In this document: positions 1 through 8,333 of the stretch, one piece after another
Position numbering within the stretch: the stretch's first letter is position 1
Layout: each line of letters begins with the position of its first letter
From: Vibrio pectenicida
GTDB taxonomy: Bacteria > Pseudomonadota > Gammaproteobacteria > Enterobacterales > Vibrionaceae
Length of the DNA: 64,000 nucleotides
Assembly: GCA_024347015.1 (NCBI GenBank)
Contig: AP024889.1
Span: 1,674,001-1,738,000, forward strand
Reading direction: 5' to 3'
Translations under genes and position numbers: made by a program
The notes under the pieces: generated by a model
What the model saw: only the letters and a program-made list of their open reading frames with translations
Told to the model about the DNA's origin: nothing
Databases searched by the model: none

Positions 1-4
1 TCTA

Positions 5-649
5 TTATATACCCATTCTATGTGCCCACTTCATCAAATCAGCCACATTATGAGCATCCAGTTTGCGCATTATATTCATTCGATGCGTTTCTACTGTCTT
101 CAGTCCAATCAACAGAGCTTCTGCAATATCACGATTTCGCTTACCTTCGAAAATTAGCTTAAGCACTTGCTTTTCACGTGGCGTTAATACGGGAATATCG
201 CCATCATCAACTTGACTTAACGCTTCAATATGCTTCGCATCTAAAGCTGGATCAAGGAAATTTTTTCCTCTGGTGACACTCTTAATCGCTGCTAACAAAG
301 TGCTCTTTGAACCATTTTTAAGCACATATCCATTTGACCCGGCATCTAAAGCCTCACGCGCTTTCCTTTCCTCTTCCGACGCAGTTAACACAATAACCAT
401 CATCTCAGGCCAACGCTTACGTAATTGCCGTATAGCCTCTACACCAGACATACCTGGTAAATTAAGATCCATAAAAACCATGTCAGGTTTAAGCTTCAAA
501 CACTCTTCATAGACTCTCAATCCATCATTAACAAAGCCAACCAATTCTAAATTCGGATAAGGTGCAAGACAACTTTGTAAACCGTCAAATATAAGATCAT
601 GATCATCTACAACCAAAATTTTCAGCTGTGAGTATTCACCAAATGTCAT
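5..649 (-). CDS. SsrB-like NarL/LuxR-family response regulator
   Basis: Two-component response regulator that probably controls the adjacent type III secretion genes. The receiver domain (about residues 10-125) has the acidic pair D15/D16, phospho-acceptor D61, T89 and K111. A LuxR-type helix-turn-helix follows (TPREKQVLKL, then KTVETHRMNIMRKL). Length (214 aa) and local wording, for example NGYVLK and ETHRMNxMRKL, closely recall Salmonella SsrB, the regulator of SPI-2. The start at 649 is preferred over one at 667 because a GGGGGAAG ribosome site precedes it. No sensor kinase is in view; it may lie off the left end. The family is certain; the SsrB role is inferred from similarity and from the neighbouring SPI-2-type genes. 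Confidence 0.85.
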   Translation of the reverse strand: MTFGEYSQLKILVVDDHDLIFDGLQSCLAPYPNLELVGFVNDGLRVYEECLKLKPDMVFMDLNLPGMSGVEAIRQLRKRWPEMMVIVLTASEEERKAREALDAGSNGYVLKNGSKSTLLAAIKSVTRGKNFLDPALDAKHIEALSQVDDGDIPVLTPREKQVLKLIFEGKRNRDIAEALLIGLKTVETHRMNIMRKLDAHNVADLMKWAHRMGI

Positions 650-1031
650 TGTCTTCCCCCACATCATAAACCGATACGAATCAGATTTACTATAACCAAA
701 TGGCTACAAATTTATTGATGATATTGATAATTAATTTATCACCCACCAGCAACTTATCAAGAATGTTTTTCATTTAAGTGATGTAGATTCGACTAAGTGA
801 TGAAATTCAACCCATAACGGTCAAAAAACAATCTATAAGACAAGTTTAGTCGATTATGTGCATCAATATACTTTTATCAATGTATGTTTTAGCGGCGAAA
901 ATAAAATACGAATATAAATACAGGTATGGGTGGGTGAGATTAGACTATTTGGGTTGTGTGTAGACAACACTACTTACTTTACAAACAGCATGGACTCTCA
1001 TTAATAAATGATAGGTAGGATTAAACAAACT
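650..1031. other. Non-coding gap between sctU and the regulator gene
   Basis: AT-rich stretch with no convincing gene. It lies downstream of sctU and upstream of the SsrB-like gene, so it should hold the regulator's own promoter. A weak hairpin (GTTGT at 953-957, ACAAC at 964-968) lies 64 bases past sctU but has no T-run. Nothing else is recognisable. Confidence 0.5.
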
Positions 1032-2084
1032 TTAGTCATCACTCCCATCGTAAGATACGCTCATGATTACTCGAAGCAGTTCTGCCACAGGCTCGAATAA
1101 AGATTCAGGGATCGCCTGGCCAGATTCAACATCCTTAAATAAAGCTCTAGCCAAAGGAATATTTTCAACCAAAGGAATTGTATGTTTTTCTGCCATTTCG
1201 ACAACATGTAGCGCCATATGATCTTGTGCTTTATCCAACACTACTGGCAATGGAGTTTCATCAGGTTGATAGTACAAGCACACTGCAATATGAGTCGGAT
1301 TTCGAACAATTACGGTTGACTTTTTAACATTCGACGCAAGAGAGCCGTTAGCTGTTTCTCTTTGCAACTCGCGACGTTTCTGTTTTACTTCTGGATTACC
1401 TTCTGTTTCCTTATACTCTTGCTTAGTATCATCCTTTGACATTTTAAGTTCTTTCATAGTCTGGAAGTGAACAAACGCATAATCAGCAACAGAGAATATT
1501 AAATAGCAGATTAAAAAAGCGCCCCACAGCCATTTCACTAAAGTGAAAGTCACTTCAACACCACACTCTGCTCCACAAGTCGGTAAATATTGAAACATAT
1601 TAACATGCTGATGTAACAGGTAATAGAAGACCAAACTCAAAACCAAAATCTTCAATATATTTTTTAACAACGAAAACACACTTTTCATTGAAAAAATATT
1701 CTTTGCATTGTTGACTATATTGATTTTATTGAAGCTAGGATTCAGGCTTTCTGAAGCCCAAACTGGCCCTGTTTGCACCATACAACTAAAAACTATGGTA
1801 ATAACAAGAATAAAGATTAGCCCAGCCATAAAGCGTATCATAATAAACACGAAGGCTGCTAAAACTGTTTCCGCTGCGACTTTGATTGGAAGGTTTATCG
1901 AGTTAATCGCAATATCGATCATTTTCCAGATTGCCTCCATCATCCCTTGCCCCTCAACAATGAAGTAGCCAAGAATGACAGCCATTTGAAAACCAGTCAC
2001 AATTTCTGGACTTTTAACCACCTGTCCTTTTTTACGCGCATCTCTTAAGCGTTTCTGCGTAGGTTTTTCCGTTTTCTCAGCCAT
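1032..2084 (-). CDS. sctU: Type III secretion export switch protein SctU (SsaU/EscU type)
   Basis: Inner-membrane component of the type III secretion export apparatus that switches substrate class after self-cleavage. The 350-residue protein begins with the family's EKTEKPTQKRLRDARKKGQ segment, has about four membrane helices (roughly residues 30-200), and has a cytoplasmic domain with the autocleavage motif NPTH at residues 262-265. The phrases KMSKDDTKQEYKETEGNP and CGAECGVEV match SPI-2 SsaU much better than Ysc-type proteins as I remember them, so this is an Ssa-type system. It is the last gene of a tight sctR-S-T-U operon, two bases after sctT. Flagellar FlhB is excluded by the sctRSTU context and the SsaU-like wording. 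Confidence 0.95.
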   Translation of the reverse strand: MAEKTEKPTQKRLRDARKKGQVVKSPEIVTGFQMAVILGYFIVEGQGMMEAIWKMIDIAINSINLPIKVAAETVLAAFVFIMIRFMAGLIFILVITIVFSCMVQTGPVWASESLNPSFNKINIVNNAKNIFSMKSVFSLLKNILKILVLSLVFYYLLHQHVNMFQYLPTCGAECGVEVTFTLVKWLWGAFLICYLIFSVADYAFVHFQTMKELKMSKDDTKQEYKETEGNPEVKQKRRELQRETANGSLASNVKKSTVIVRNPTHIAVCLYYQPDETPLPVVLDKAQDHMALHVVEMAEKHTIPLVENIPLARALFKDVESGQAIPESLFEPVAELLRVIMSVSYDGSDD

Positions 2085-2086
2085 AT

Positions 2087-2869
2087 TTAGCCCTTCATCA
2101 ATTGAAATAAAGTAGAAATTTTCCCTTCAAATTGATTAATCTGCTCCAAATAATGAGACAAAGCGAAATGCATAGTCACCAATAAAAGAAATACAACCAA
2201 TACACTCTTAATCGGCATAGATAAGAAAAATACGTTGAGTTGTTCAACTGATCGATTGACTAAGCCAAGAGCTACATCCACCATGATCATAACGACCATC
2301 GATGGCAGTGCAAAACTTAGGCACATGTCGGACATCATTTGCCATTGTTGGCTAATAAAAACTAGCAGTTCCTTATCAAAGGACAAAGCAGACTCTGGCG
2401 GTAGTGACGAATAAGACTGATACAAAGCCGTTAATAGCGAATTGAACCCTCCAGATACTAAGAAAAGTACTCCTAGAATCTGAGTAAACAACATCCCAAA
2501 AACGGATGACTGGAGTCCCATTAACGGGTTTAAAACTGTCGACATCGAAGCACCACGCATCGTATCGATCACAAATCCCGCCATATCAATCGCCCAAAAA
2601 GGTATCGCGGCACAAAAACCTACAATAATACCGATCAACAGTTCCTCGCCGTATATCAAAATTAACTCTATCAGTGGCTTAGAAGAGAAATCTACCGGAT
2701 GTGCTTGCATCATAGGGATTATAGGGAGAGCAAACATAAGCACTAGGGAATTACGAATTAACCCACTCCCCATGGCTCCGCCTTTAAAAAGCGGCAGCAT
2801 CAACATCATGCCTAGAGGACGCATCATGCATAGAGCGAGAATAGGAACGTATTCTACTAGGGCAGACAT
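2087..2869 (-). CDS. sctT: Type III secretion export apparatus protein SctT
   Basis: SpaR/YscT/EscT family integral membrane protein of the inner-membrane export gate, which assembles with SctR and SctS into the pseudo-helical core. At 260 residues it has the usual family length, with about six hydrophobic helices and the conserved stretch IDTMRGASMSTVLNPL near residues 100-115. It abuts sctS with no gap and is followed two bases later by sctU, which points to translational coupling. SpaR-family wording and gene order make the assignment secure; the substrate repertoire cannot be inferred from this window. Confidence 0.93.
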   Translation of the reverse strand: MSALVEYVPILALCMMRPLGMMLMLPLFKGGAMGSGLIRNSLVLMFALPIIPMMQAHPVDFSSKPLIELILIYGEELLIGIIVGFCAAIPFWAIDMAGFVIDTMRGASMSTVLNPLMGLQSSVFGMLFTQILGVLFLVSGGFNSLLTALYQSYSSLPPESALSFDKELLVFISQQWQMMSDMCLSFALPSMVVMIMVDVALGLVNRSVEQLNVFFLSMPIKSVLVVFLLLVTMHFALSHYLEQINQFEGKISTLFQLMKG

Positions 2870-3139
2870 TTACCCTCCCACATAGCCAATTTGGTCAAAC
2901 GCCAAACCTGCATAGTTAAGTAATGTACTACCCATCCAATGGTAACTAACGGCAAGTGTTATACAAACAGCAACTAATTTAATAAGAAACTGTAATGACT
3001 GGTCTTGAATCTGAGTCAACGCTTGAAATAAGCTAACTAAAATACCTACGACAGATGCAACTAATACCACTGGCATAGACAATATAAGGACTATCCACAG
3101 TAACTCAGATGTAAAGTGTACGATGACAGCTTCATTCAT
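2870..3139 (-). CDS. sctS: Type III secretion export apparatus protein SctS
   Basis: Small (89 aa) two-helix membrane protein of the SpaQ/YscS/EscS family, part of the SctRST export gate. The hydrophobic segments are roughly residues 12-38 and 50-72, joined by the conserved loop LFQALTQIQDQSL. Its ATG overlaps the sctR stop codon by four bases (3136-3139), and its own stop directly precedes sctT, consistent with one co-translated operon. Confidence 0.93.
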   Translation of the reverse strand: MNEAVIVHFTSELLWIVLILSMPVVLVASVVGILVSLFQALTQIQDQSLQFLIKLVAVCITLAVSYHWMGSTLLNYAGLAFDQIGYVGG

Positions 3140-3786
3140 GAGAAAGACCCCATAAGCTGACCAATTAATTTATCCCAGCCTCCCATCAGTATGAAAATTA
3201 AAAGCTTGAATGGTAGCGCAATAGTCATTGGTGACACCATCATCATCCCCATTGCTAGCAAGATATTGGATACGATTAAATCGATTGCAACAAAAGGCAA
3301 ATAAAGCAAAAAACCAATTTTAAATGCTTCTATCAACTGACTCATAGTGAACGCAGGAAGCATAACAAAGAGTGAATCTTTCGACAGTTCGCTTTGGTAT
3401 TGTTCTGGCCATATTTTATGCCCTACTTCAGAGAAAAACTGAATTTGTGTATCACTGGTGTTATGGCTCAAAAACTGATGATATGGTGCAATAATCTGAT
3501 CTGAAACCAATGTAAATAGATCAGGCGAAGCCCAATCAATAGGATGCGCTAATAGGTTATCTCGAATCGCAAGGCCAACAGGCGCCATGATAAACATGGT
3601 TAAAATTAAAGACAGACCATATATCGCCATGTTAGGTGGGATCTGTTGAATCCCTAGAGCATTTCGTAGCATCGAAAGAACGATTGATAGTTTTAAAAAT
3701 GATGTCCCCATTACCGCAAACAAAGGCAGTAAAGACAGACAGAATAAAACAACGATGAGTTGAATCGGGTTATCCAATAAGGCCAT
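3136..3786 (-). CDS. sctR: Type III secretion export apparatus protein SctR
   Basis: SpaP/YscR/SsaR family membrane protein forming the core of the export gate. It carries the family landmarks GTSFLKLSIVLSMLRNALGIQ near the N terminus and a hydrophobic C-terminal region ending in MGMMMVSPMTIALPFKLLIF. The ATG at 3786 gives 216 residues, almost the SsaR length as I recall it, and has a strong GGGAGG ribosome site; an in-frame GTG at 3792 overlaps that site and is unlikely. This appears to be the first gene of the operon, since only about 130 bases separate it from the next gene and sctN, sctP and sctQ do not precede it. That is unusual for a secretion operon. Confidence 0.94.
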   Translation of the reverse strand: MALLDNPIQLIVVLFCLSLLPLFAVMGTSFLKLSIVLSMLRNALGIQQIPPNMAIYGLSLILTMFIMAPVGLAIRDNLLAHPIDWASPDLFTLVSDQIIAPYHQFLSHNTSDTQIQFFSEVGHKIWPEQYQSELSKDSLFVMLPAFTMSQLIEAFKIGFLLYLPFVAIDLIVSNILLAMGMMMVSPMTIALPFKLLIFILMGGWDKLIGQLMGSFS

Positions 3787-3922
3787 ATACACCTCCCTTT
3801 ACACTTACAGAGAGAGTTTGCTACATATGGCACTTTGATAATATCAGGTGAGGACCTGAGATTAATAAAAAGAAAAACACCCACAAAACATATTTCAATA
3901 ATATAGAGTTTTTATCCACTAT

Positions 3923-4285
3923 CTAATGACGAAACGAAACTTTAATTGGTTCATCATGTTTGGAACTTTTGAAATAAAAATCAATCTCTTGTAGAGAAAA
4001 ATGTTCGACCTTCCAGCTGTTATCATCGACCTTCACTATTAAAGATGGATCCGTGCTTGTCATCGTCCAGTTACCCGCTGGTTTATTAACGATTAATATT
4101 GAACCTTCTAAATACGCGATTAGAGAACTATCATTAACATTAACCGTACACTTTGGGGTTAAGTTGCACTCGAGTTTATCTGGCTCAATATAGGTCAATG
4201 TACGCCATGTAAACGCTACAATTAAAAGAGTTAACATAATGATAATTTGAGCAAAACGAGTAGGGGTAAGTTTTTCGGCTGCCAT
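3923..4285 (-). CDS. Hypothetical single-pass membrane protein upstream of ccoN
   Basis: A 120-residue protein I cannot assign to a function. It has one N-terminal membrane anchor (about residues 12-30) and a soluble, probably periplasmic beta-rich domain with two cysteines (CNLTPKC) near residue 40. A GGAGAA ribosome site precedes the ATG. It is divergent from ccoN. I recall a small gene of this kind next to cco operons in vibrios, so it probably belongs to the core chromosome and marks the edge of the secretion island on its left. Confidence 0.7.
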   Translation of the reverse strand: MAAEKLTPTRFAQIIIMLTLLIVAFTWRTLTYIEPDKLECNLTPKCTVNVNDSSLIAYLEGSILIVNKPAGNWTMTSTDPSLIVKVDDNSWKVEHFSLQEIDFYFKSSKHDEPIKVSFRH

Positions 4286-4358
4286 GCGGTAATGTTCTCC
4301 GTGTAACTAACTTCAAAGTTTTTAAATAAAAGGTCAATACCAGACCAAGAGTAAGGTT

Positions 4359-4394
4359 ACTATACTGTCATTGGTATATTAAATGCAGTATAGT
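4359..4394. repeat. Inverted repeat in the ccoN upstream region
   Basis: Perfect nine-base arms, ACTATACTG (4359-4367) and CAGTATAGT (4386-4394), separated by 18 bases, lie between the divergent hypothetical gene and ccoN. A second small inverted repeat, ACGAC/GTCGT, occurs at 4485-4498, about 45 bases before the ccoN start. Neither matches an FNR site. They could be operators or hairpins; no regulator can be named. Confidence 0.4.
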
Positions 4395-4542
4395 TGCCGG
4401 CTGAAAATGCCACTTTTTAAAAAATTTATAAGAAAGTTTAACCATTTGTTTAGCCATAACTTTCTAGATAATTTTGGTGGCATTACGACATGAGTCGTGT
4501 TGGAAGTAAAGTGTAGTTAATTAGAAAATTGGAAGCATGCAA

Positions 4543-5970
4543 ATGAGCCAAGAAAAGCAGCTTGAACAAAACTACAACTATACGGTCGTACGTCAATTTA
4601 CCCTCGTAACTATTTTGTGGGGTATTGTCGGTATGGGCGTTGGTGTTTTGATTGCCGCTCAATTAGTTTGGCCACAGCTAAACTTTGATACGCCGTGGCT
4701 GACGTACAGTCGTTTACGTCCCCTGCATACTAATGCGGTTATTTTTGCGTTTGGTACAAGTGCATTGTTCGCAGCATCTTACTATGTTGTGCAGCGCACG
4801 TGTCAAACTCGTTTATTCGGTGGCCCTCTTGTCGCCTTCACCTTTTGGGGTTGGCAAGCAATAATTTTATCCGCAGCGATAACTTTGCCTTTAGGAATGA
4901 CTTCAGGTAAAGAGTATGCTGAACTTGAATGGCCTATCGACATAGCAATAACACTTGTATGGGTTTCTTACGCTGTGGTGTTCTTTGGAACACTCGTTAA
5001 ACGTAAGACATCTCACATCTATGTTGCTAACTGGTTCTTTGGAGCCTTCATCATAACAGTCGCTGTTCTTCATATTGTTAACAGTATGGTCATTCCTGTC
5101 TCCATGGGTAAATCTTATTCAATTTATTCTGGTGCTGTTGATGCCATGGTACAGTGGTGGTATGGGCACAACGCCGTAGGCTTCCTGTTGACTGCTGGTT
5201 TCCTTGGCATGATGTATTACTTTGTTCCTAAGCAAGCTGAGCGCCCTGTTTATTCTTACCGTCTTTCTATCGTTCACTTTTGGGCACTTATATCCTTATA
5301 CATATGGGCTGGGCCACACCACTTACACTATACGGCACTTCCAGATTGGACGCAGTCTGTTGGTATGGTAATGTCTTTAGTACTGTTTGCTCCTTCTTGG
5401 GGTGGTATGATAAATGGTATCATGACGCTTTCAGGGGCTTGGCATAAGCTTCGTTATGATCCAATTCTTAGGTTCCTAATTGTTTCTCTGTCCTTCTACG
5501 GTATGTCAACGTTCGAAGGCCCTATGATGTCTATCAAAACTGTAAACGCTCTATCGCATTACACTGACTGGACGATAGGACACGTACACTCCGGAGCTCT
5601 AGGTTGGGTTGCTATGGTGACTATTGGCTCTGTCTACCACCTAGTTCCAAAGCTGTTTGATCAGGAACGGATGTATTCTGTAAGCATGGTTAATGTACAT
5701 TTCTGGTTAGCGACAATTGGTACCGTCCTCTATATAGTTGCCATGTGGATTTCAGGTGTTATGCAAGGTTTGATGTGGCGAGCAGTAAACTCAGACGGAA
5801 CGTTGACTTACAGTTTTGTTGAGTCTGTGCAGGCATCTTATCCATTCTATTTTGTTCGTTTCCTTGGAGGCGCTATTTTCCTGACCGGGATGCTTCTGAT
5901 GGCATACAATACGTACAAAACTGTGACTGCCCCTAAAGACAGCCTTAAAGCTGTTCCTCAACCGGCATAA
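4543..5970 (+). CDS. ccoN: cbb3-type cytochrome c oxidase subunit I
   Basis: Catalytic subunit of the high-affinity cbb3 oxidase in the inner membrane, reducing oxygen at a heme b3-CuB centre and pumping protons. The 475-residue protein has about twelve membrane helices and the expected histidine motifs: LRPLHTNAV (H62), [22 protein letters not shown] and [10 protein letters not shown]. The ATG at 4543 is preferred because GGAAG lies seven bases upstream; the in-frame ATG at 4537 is too close to that site. It heads the ccoNOQP operon. The Fnr gene nearby suggests oxygen control, although no clear FNR box was found upstream. Confidence 0.97.
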   Translation: MSQEKQLEQNYNYTVVRQFTLVTILWGIVGMGVGVLIAAQLVWPQLNFDTPWLTYSRLRPLHTNAVIFAFGTSALFAASYYVVQRTCQTRLFGGPLVAFTFWGWQAIILSAAITLPLGMTSGKEYAELEWPIDIAITLVWVSYAVVFFGTLVKRKTSHIYVANWFFGAFIITVAVLHIVNSMVIPVSMGKSYSIYSGAVDAMVQWWYGHNAVGFLLTAGFLGMMYYFVPKQAERPVYSYRLSIVHFWALISLYIWAGPHHLHYTALPDWTQSVGMVMSLVLFAPSWGGMINGIMTLSGAWHKLRYDPILRFLIVSLSFYGMSTFEGPMMSIKTVNALSHYTDWTIGHVHSGALGWVAMVTIGSVYHLVPKLFDQERMYSVSMVNVHFWLATIGTVLYIVAMWISGVMQGLMWRAVNSDGTLTYSFVESVQASYPFYFVRFLGGAIFLTGMLLMAYNTYKTVTAPKDSLKAVPQPA

Positions 5971-5983
5971 GGAGATGAAAAGA

Positions 5984-6604
5984 ATGAGTTCTAATTCTAG
6001 CAATCGCCACGAAATCGTTGAACGCAATGTCGGCTTACTCGCTATTCTTATAGTGATTGCAATCAGCTTAGGTGCTCTTGTGGAGATCACACCGCTTATT
6101 TTTCAAAAACAAACTACTGAACCTGTTGAGAACTTGCGCCCATATACGGCATTACAACTCGAAGGTCGAGATATATACATTCGTGAAGGTTGTAACGTAT
6201 GTCATAGCCAGATGATTCGACCATTTCGCTCTGAGACCGAACGCTATGGACACTATTCCATCGCTGGAGAAAGCGTTTGGGAACACCCTTTCCTATGGGG
6301 CTCTAAGCGTACAGGTCCAGATTTAGCGCGTGTGGGTGGCCGTTACTCTGATGAGTGGCACAGAGTTCATCTGCTTGATCCCCGTGAATTGGTCCCTGAA
6401 TCAAATATGCCCGGGTTTCCATGGTTAGCTGACAACGTTCTCGACGGTAAGTACACACAAAAGAAACTAACAATCTTCCGAGATCAGTTTGGTGTTCCTT
6501 ACACAGACGAACAAATTGCAAATGCGTCTAAAGATGTAGAAGGTAAAACAGAGATGGATGCCATCATTGCTTACCTTCAGTCTCTTGGCCACGCAATGAA
6601 GTAA
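5984..6604 (+). CDS. ccoO: cbb3-type cytochrome c oxidase subunit II (monoheme)
   Basis: Membrane-anchored monoheme cytochrome c that passes electrons to CcoN. One N-terminal helix (about residues 16-38) is followed by a periplasmic domain with the heme-binding motif CNVCH at C70-H74 and the family context [15 protein letters not shown]. The start at 5984 lies eight bases after GGAG (5971-5974); an earlier in-frame ATG at 5975 directly abuts that site. The usual family length is just over 200 residues, and this start gives 206. The gene follows ccoN closely and is in the same operon. Confidence 0.96.
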   Translation: MSSNSSNRHEIVERNVGLLAILIVIAISLGALVEITPLIFQKQTTEPVENLRPYTALQLEGRDIYIREGCNVCHSQMIRPFRSETERYGHYSIAGESVWEHPFLWGSKRTGPDLARVGGRYSDEWHRVHLLDPRELVPESNMPGFPWLADNVLDGKYTQKKLTIFRDQFGVPYTDEQIANASKDVEGKTEMDAIIAYLQSLGHAMK

Positions 6605-6618
6605 TAAAGGGGGAAGTT

Positions 6619-6795
6619 ATGGATATAGGTACTATTCATGGTATTTGGACCATAGTGCTGTTTGTGTGCTTTATAGGTGTAGTGTGGTGGGCGTTTGGTA
6701 AAAGTCGAAAAGCCCGCTTCGATGAAGCTGCAAACCTTGTTTTTGCTGATGAAGAGCAAGCACCCTCAAAAGAACAGGGAGTGACTAAGCAATGA
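6619..6795 (+). CDS. ccoQ: cbb3-type cytochrome c oxidase subunit CcoQ
   Basis: Small 58-residue protein that stabilises the cbb3 complex. I translated it directly from the sequence: it begins MDIGTIHGIWT, has one membrane helix ending near WWAF (residues 23-26), and an acidic tail ending VTKQ. A GGGGGAAG ribosome site precedes the ATG, and its stop overlaps the ccoP start in an ATGA arrangement. Position between ccoO and ccoP, size and topology identify it. Confidence 0.93.
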   Translation: MDIGTIHGIWTIVLFVCFIGVVWWAFGKSRKARFDEAANLVFADEEQAPSKEQGVTKQ

Positions 6796-7778
6796 CGACA
6801 TTTTGGAGTCTTTGGATAATCATTATTACAGTCGGCACATTAGTAGGCTGTGCCGCAATACTGTCTTGGTGTCTTAAAGATAAGACAGGCATCGAAGAAG
6901 GTGCAGACATGGGGCACGAGTACGATGGTATCCGTGAATTAAATAACCCGCTACCTAAGTGGTGGACATATCTGTTTATCGGTACTTTCGTATTCGCTGC
7001 AGTATATTTCGCTCTCTATCCTGGAATGGGTAGCTTCAAAGGCTTACTCGGCTGGGAAAGCTCTGACCAAATGGTTACTACTTTGGAGCAATCCAAAGCG
7101 TCCATTACAGAAGCTCAGAAAAATAAACGCTTGGTTCAGTATGCAAAAGAATTGGATGACGCTGATGCCTATTTTGGCAAAGCATTTAAGCGCCTAGCAT
7201 ATGTTGATGGGGGAACTGAATTGCGTTCTATCCCAGAGATTGCTACAGACAGTGAAGCTGTCAAAGTAGGCCAACGCTTATTTTTGCAGAATTGTTCTCA
7301 GTGCCATGGCTCTGACGCTAGAGGTCAGAAAGGCTTCCCTAACCTGACAGATGATGCTTGGCTCTATGGAGGTGAACCTGAAGCTATAGTGACCACACTC
7401 ATGTATGGTCGTGTTGGTCAAATGCCTTCTTGGAAAGATGCCCTTGGTGAGCAAGGAGTAAAAGAGGTAGTTAGCTATACGCTTAGTCTGTCAGGTCGCT
7501 CAGTGAACGCTCGAGAAGCAGAAGCAGGTAAAGCACGTTTTGTTGTATGTGCAGCATGCCATGGTACCGATGGTAAAGGGAACCCTGCAGTAGGAGCTCC
7601 TGACCTAACTGACCAAAATTGGTTATATGGTGGTTCTCGTTCTGACGTCACTGAAACACTAATGAATGGCCGTTCCGGTGTTATGCCAGCTTGGAAAGAC
7701 ATTCTGGGAGAAGATAAAATCCAGCTTGTTGCATCCTATGTTTGGAGCTTGAGTAATTCAGATTCAGAAAAAGAGTAA
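6792..7778 (+). CDS. ccoP: cbb3-type cytochrome c oxidase subunit III (diheme)
   Basis: Diheme membrane cytochrome c that accepts electrons from soluble cytochromes and delivers them to CcoO. The 328-residue protein has two N-terminal helices (about residues 5-27 and 57-78) and two c-type heme sites, CSQCH at 168-172 and CAACH at 253-257, each followed by the methionine-ligand context GQMPSWKD or GVMPAWKD. Translation is coupled to ccoQ by the ATGA overlap. A hairpin follows at 7790-7810. Confidence 0.97.
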   Translation: MTTFWSLWIIIITVGTLVGCAAILSWCLKDKTGIEEGADMGHEYDGIRELNNPLPKWWTYLFIGTFVFAAVYFALYPGMGSFKGLLGWESSDQMVTTLEQSKASITEAQKNKRLVQYAKELDDADAYFGKAFKRLAYVDGGTELRSIPEIATDSEAVKVGQRLFLQNCSQCHGSDARGQKGFPNLTDDAWLYGGEPEAIVTTLMYGRVGQMPSWKDALGEQGVKEVVSYTLSLSGRSVNAREAEAGKARFVVCAACHGTDGKGNPAVGAPDLTDQNWLYGGSRSDVTETLMNGRSGVMPAWKDILGEDKIQLVASYVWSLSNSDSEKE

Positions 7779-7789
7779 ATATCCAATAA

Positions 7790-7810
7790 CAGCCCCTTTT
7801 TGAGGGGCTG
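7790..7810 (+). terminator. Hairpin after ccoP
   Basis: Eight-base perfect stem CAGCCCCT (7790-7797) and AGGGGCTG (7803-7810) with a five-base loop. No long T-run follows, so it may be a weak terminator or a processing/stability hairpin separating ccoNOQP from the assembly genes. Confidence 0.6.
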
Positions 7811-7859
7811 CCTTTCCGATTGATTGAGCCTAGTTTTTTTAAATATATGAGAATTTCTT

Positions 7860-8333
7860 ATGGTAAAACCTTGGTATAAGCAGTTTTGGCCCTGGTTCTT
7901 AATCGCACTACCGCTTACTGTCGTAATTTGGACCATTATTACTGTTATCATTTTTTCAAATAATTCGGTTTCTCTTGTAACAGAGGATTACTATAAAAAA
8001 GGCAAAGGTATAAACATCGATATCTCTAAAATAAACATTGCCAACGACCTTGGATTATCCGCTACCATAGCTTCGTTTAGTAGCGATATCATTATCACCT
8101 TTGATAAAGGCCGGTTAAAACATTTTCCAGCAATCACAGCTTTATTCGCTCATAGAACATTGCCCGATAGAGATTTTACTAAACTGTTAACTTCAGATGC
8201 CAATGGACAATATAAATTAAAGCTTGATAGCAAGCTTCAAGGCCCTTGGTTTATTGAATTAACGCCACATGATCAACAATGGCTTATTCAAGGCCGTGTG
8301 ACCTTCCCTACCGAGGCCAATGTTGAACTCTAA
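7860..8333 (+). CDS. ccoH: FixH/CcoH-family cbb3 oxidase assembly protein
   Basis: Protein of 157 residues with one N-terminal membrane helix (about residues 11-33), the family's VTEDYYKKGKGIN segment just after it, and a small beta-rich periplasmic domain. FixH/CcoH proteins are needed for assembly of the cbb3 oxidase. Position between ccoP and the copper ATPase ccoI fits, and the 3' end overlaps ccoI by 14 bases. In many bacteria ccoG sits between ccoP and ccoH; it is absent here. Confidence 0.9.
   Translation: MVKPWYKQFWPWFLIALPLTVVIWTIITVIIFSNNSVSLVTEDYYKKGKGINIDISKINIANDLGLSATIASFSSDIIITFDKGRLKHFPAITALFAHRTLPDRDFTKLLTSDANGQYKLKLDSKLQGPWFIELTPHDQQWLIQGRVTFPTEANVEL

Noticed and set aside
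953..968. Hairpin after sctU as an intrinsic terminator
   Set aside because: The stem is only five pairs and no T-run follows on the minus strand.
3787..3922. Attachment-site repeat or tRNA at the secretion island edge
   Set aside because: No tRNA gene and no clear direct repeat is visible; the partner edge is outside the window.
7811..7859. TTGATTGAGCC-like stretch before ccoH as an FNR box
   Set aside because: It lacks the second ATCAA half at the required spacing.
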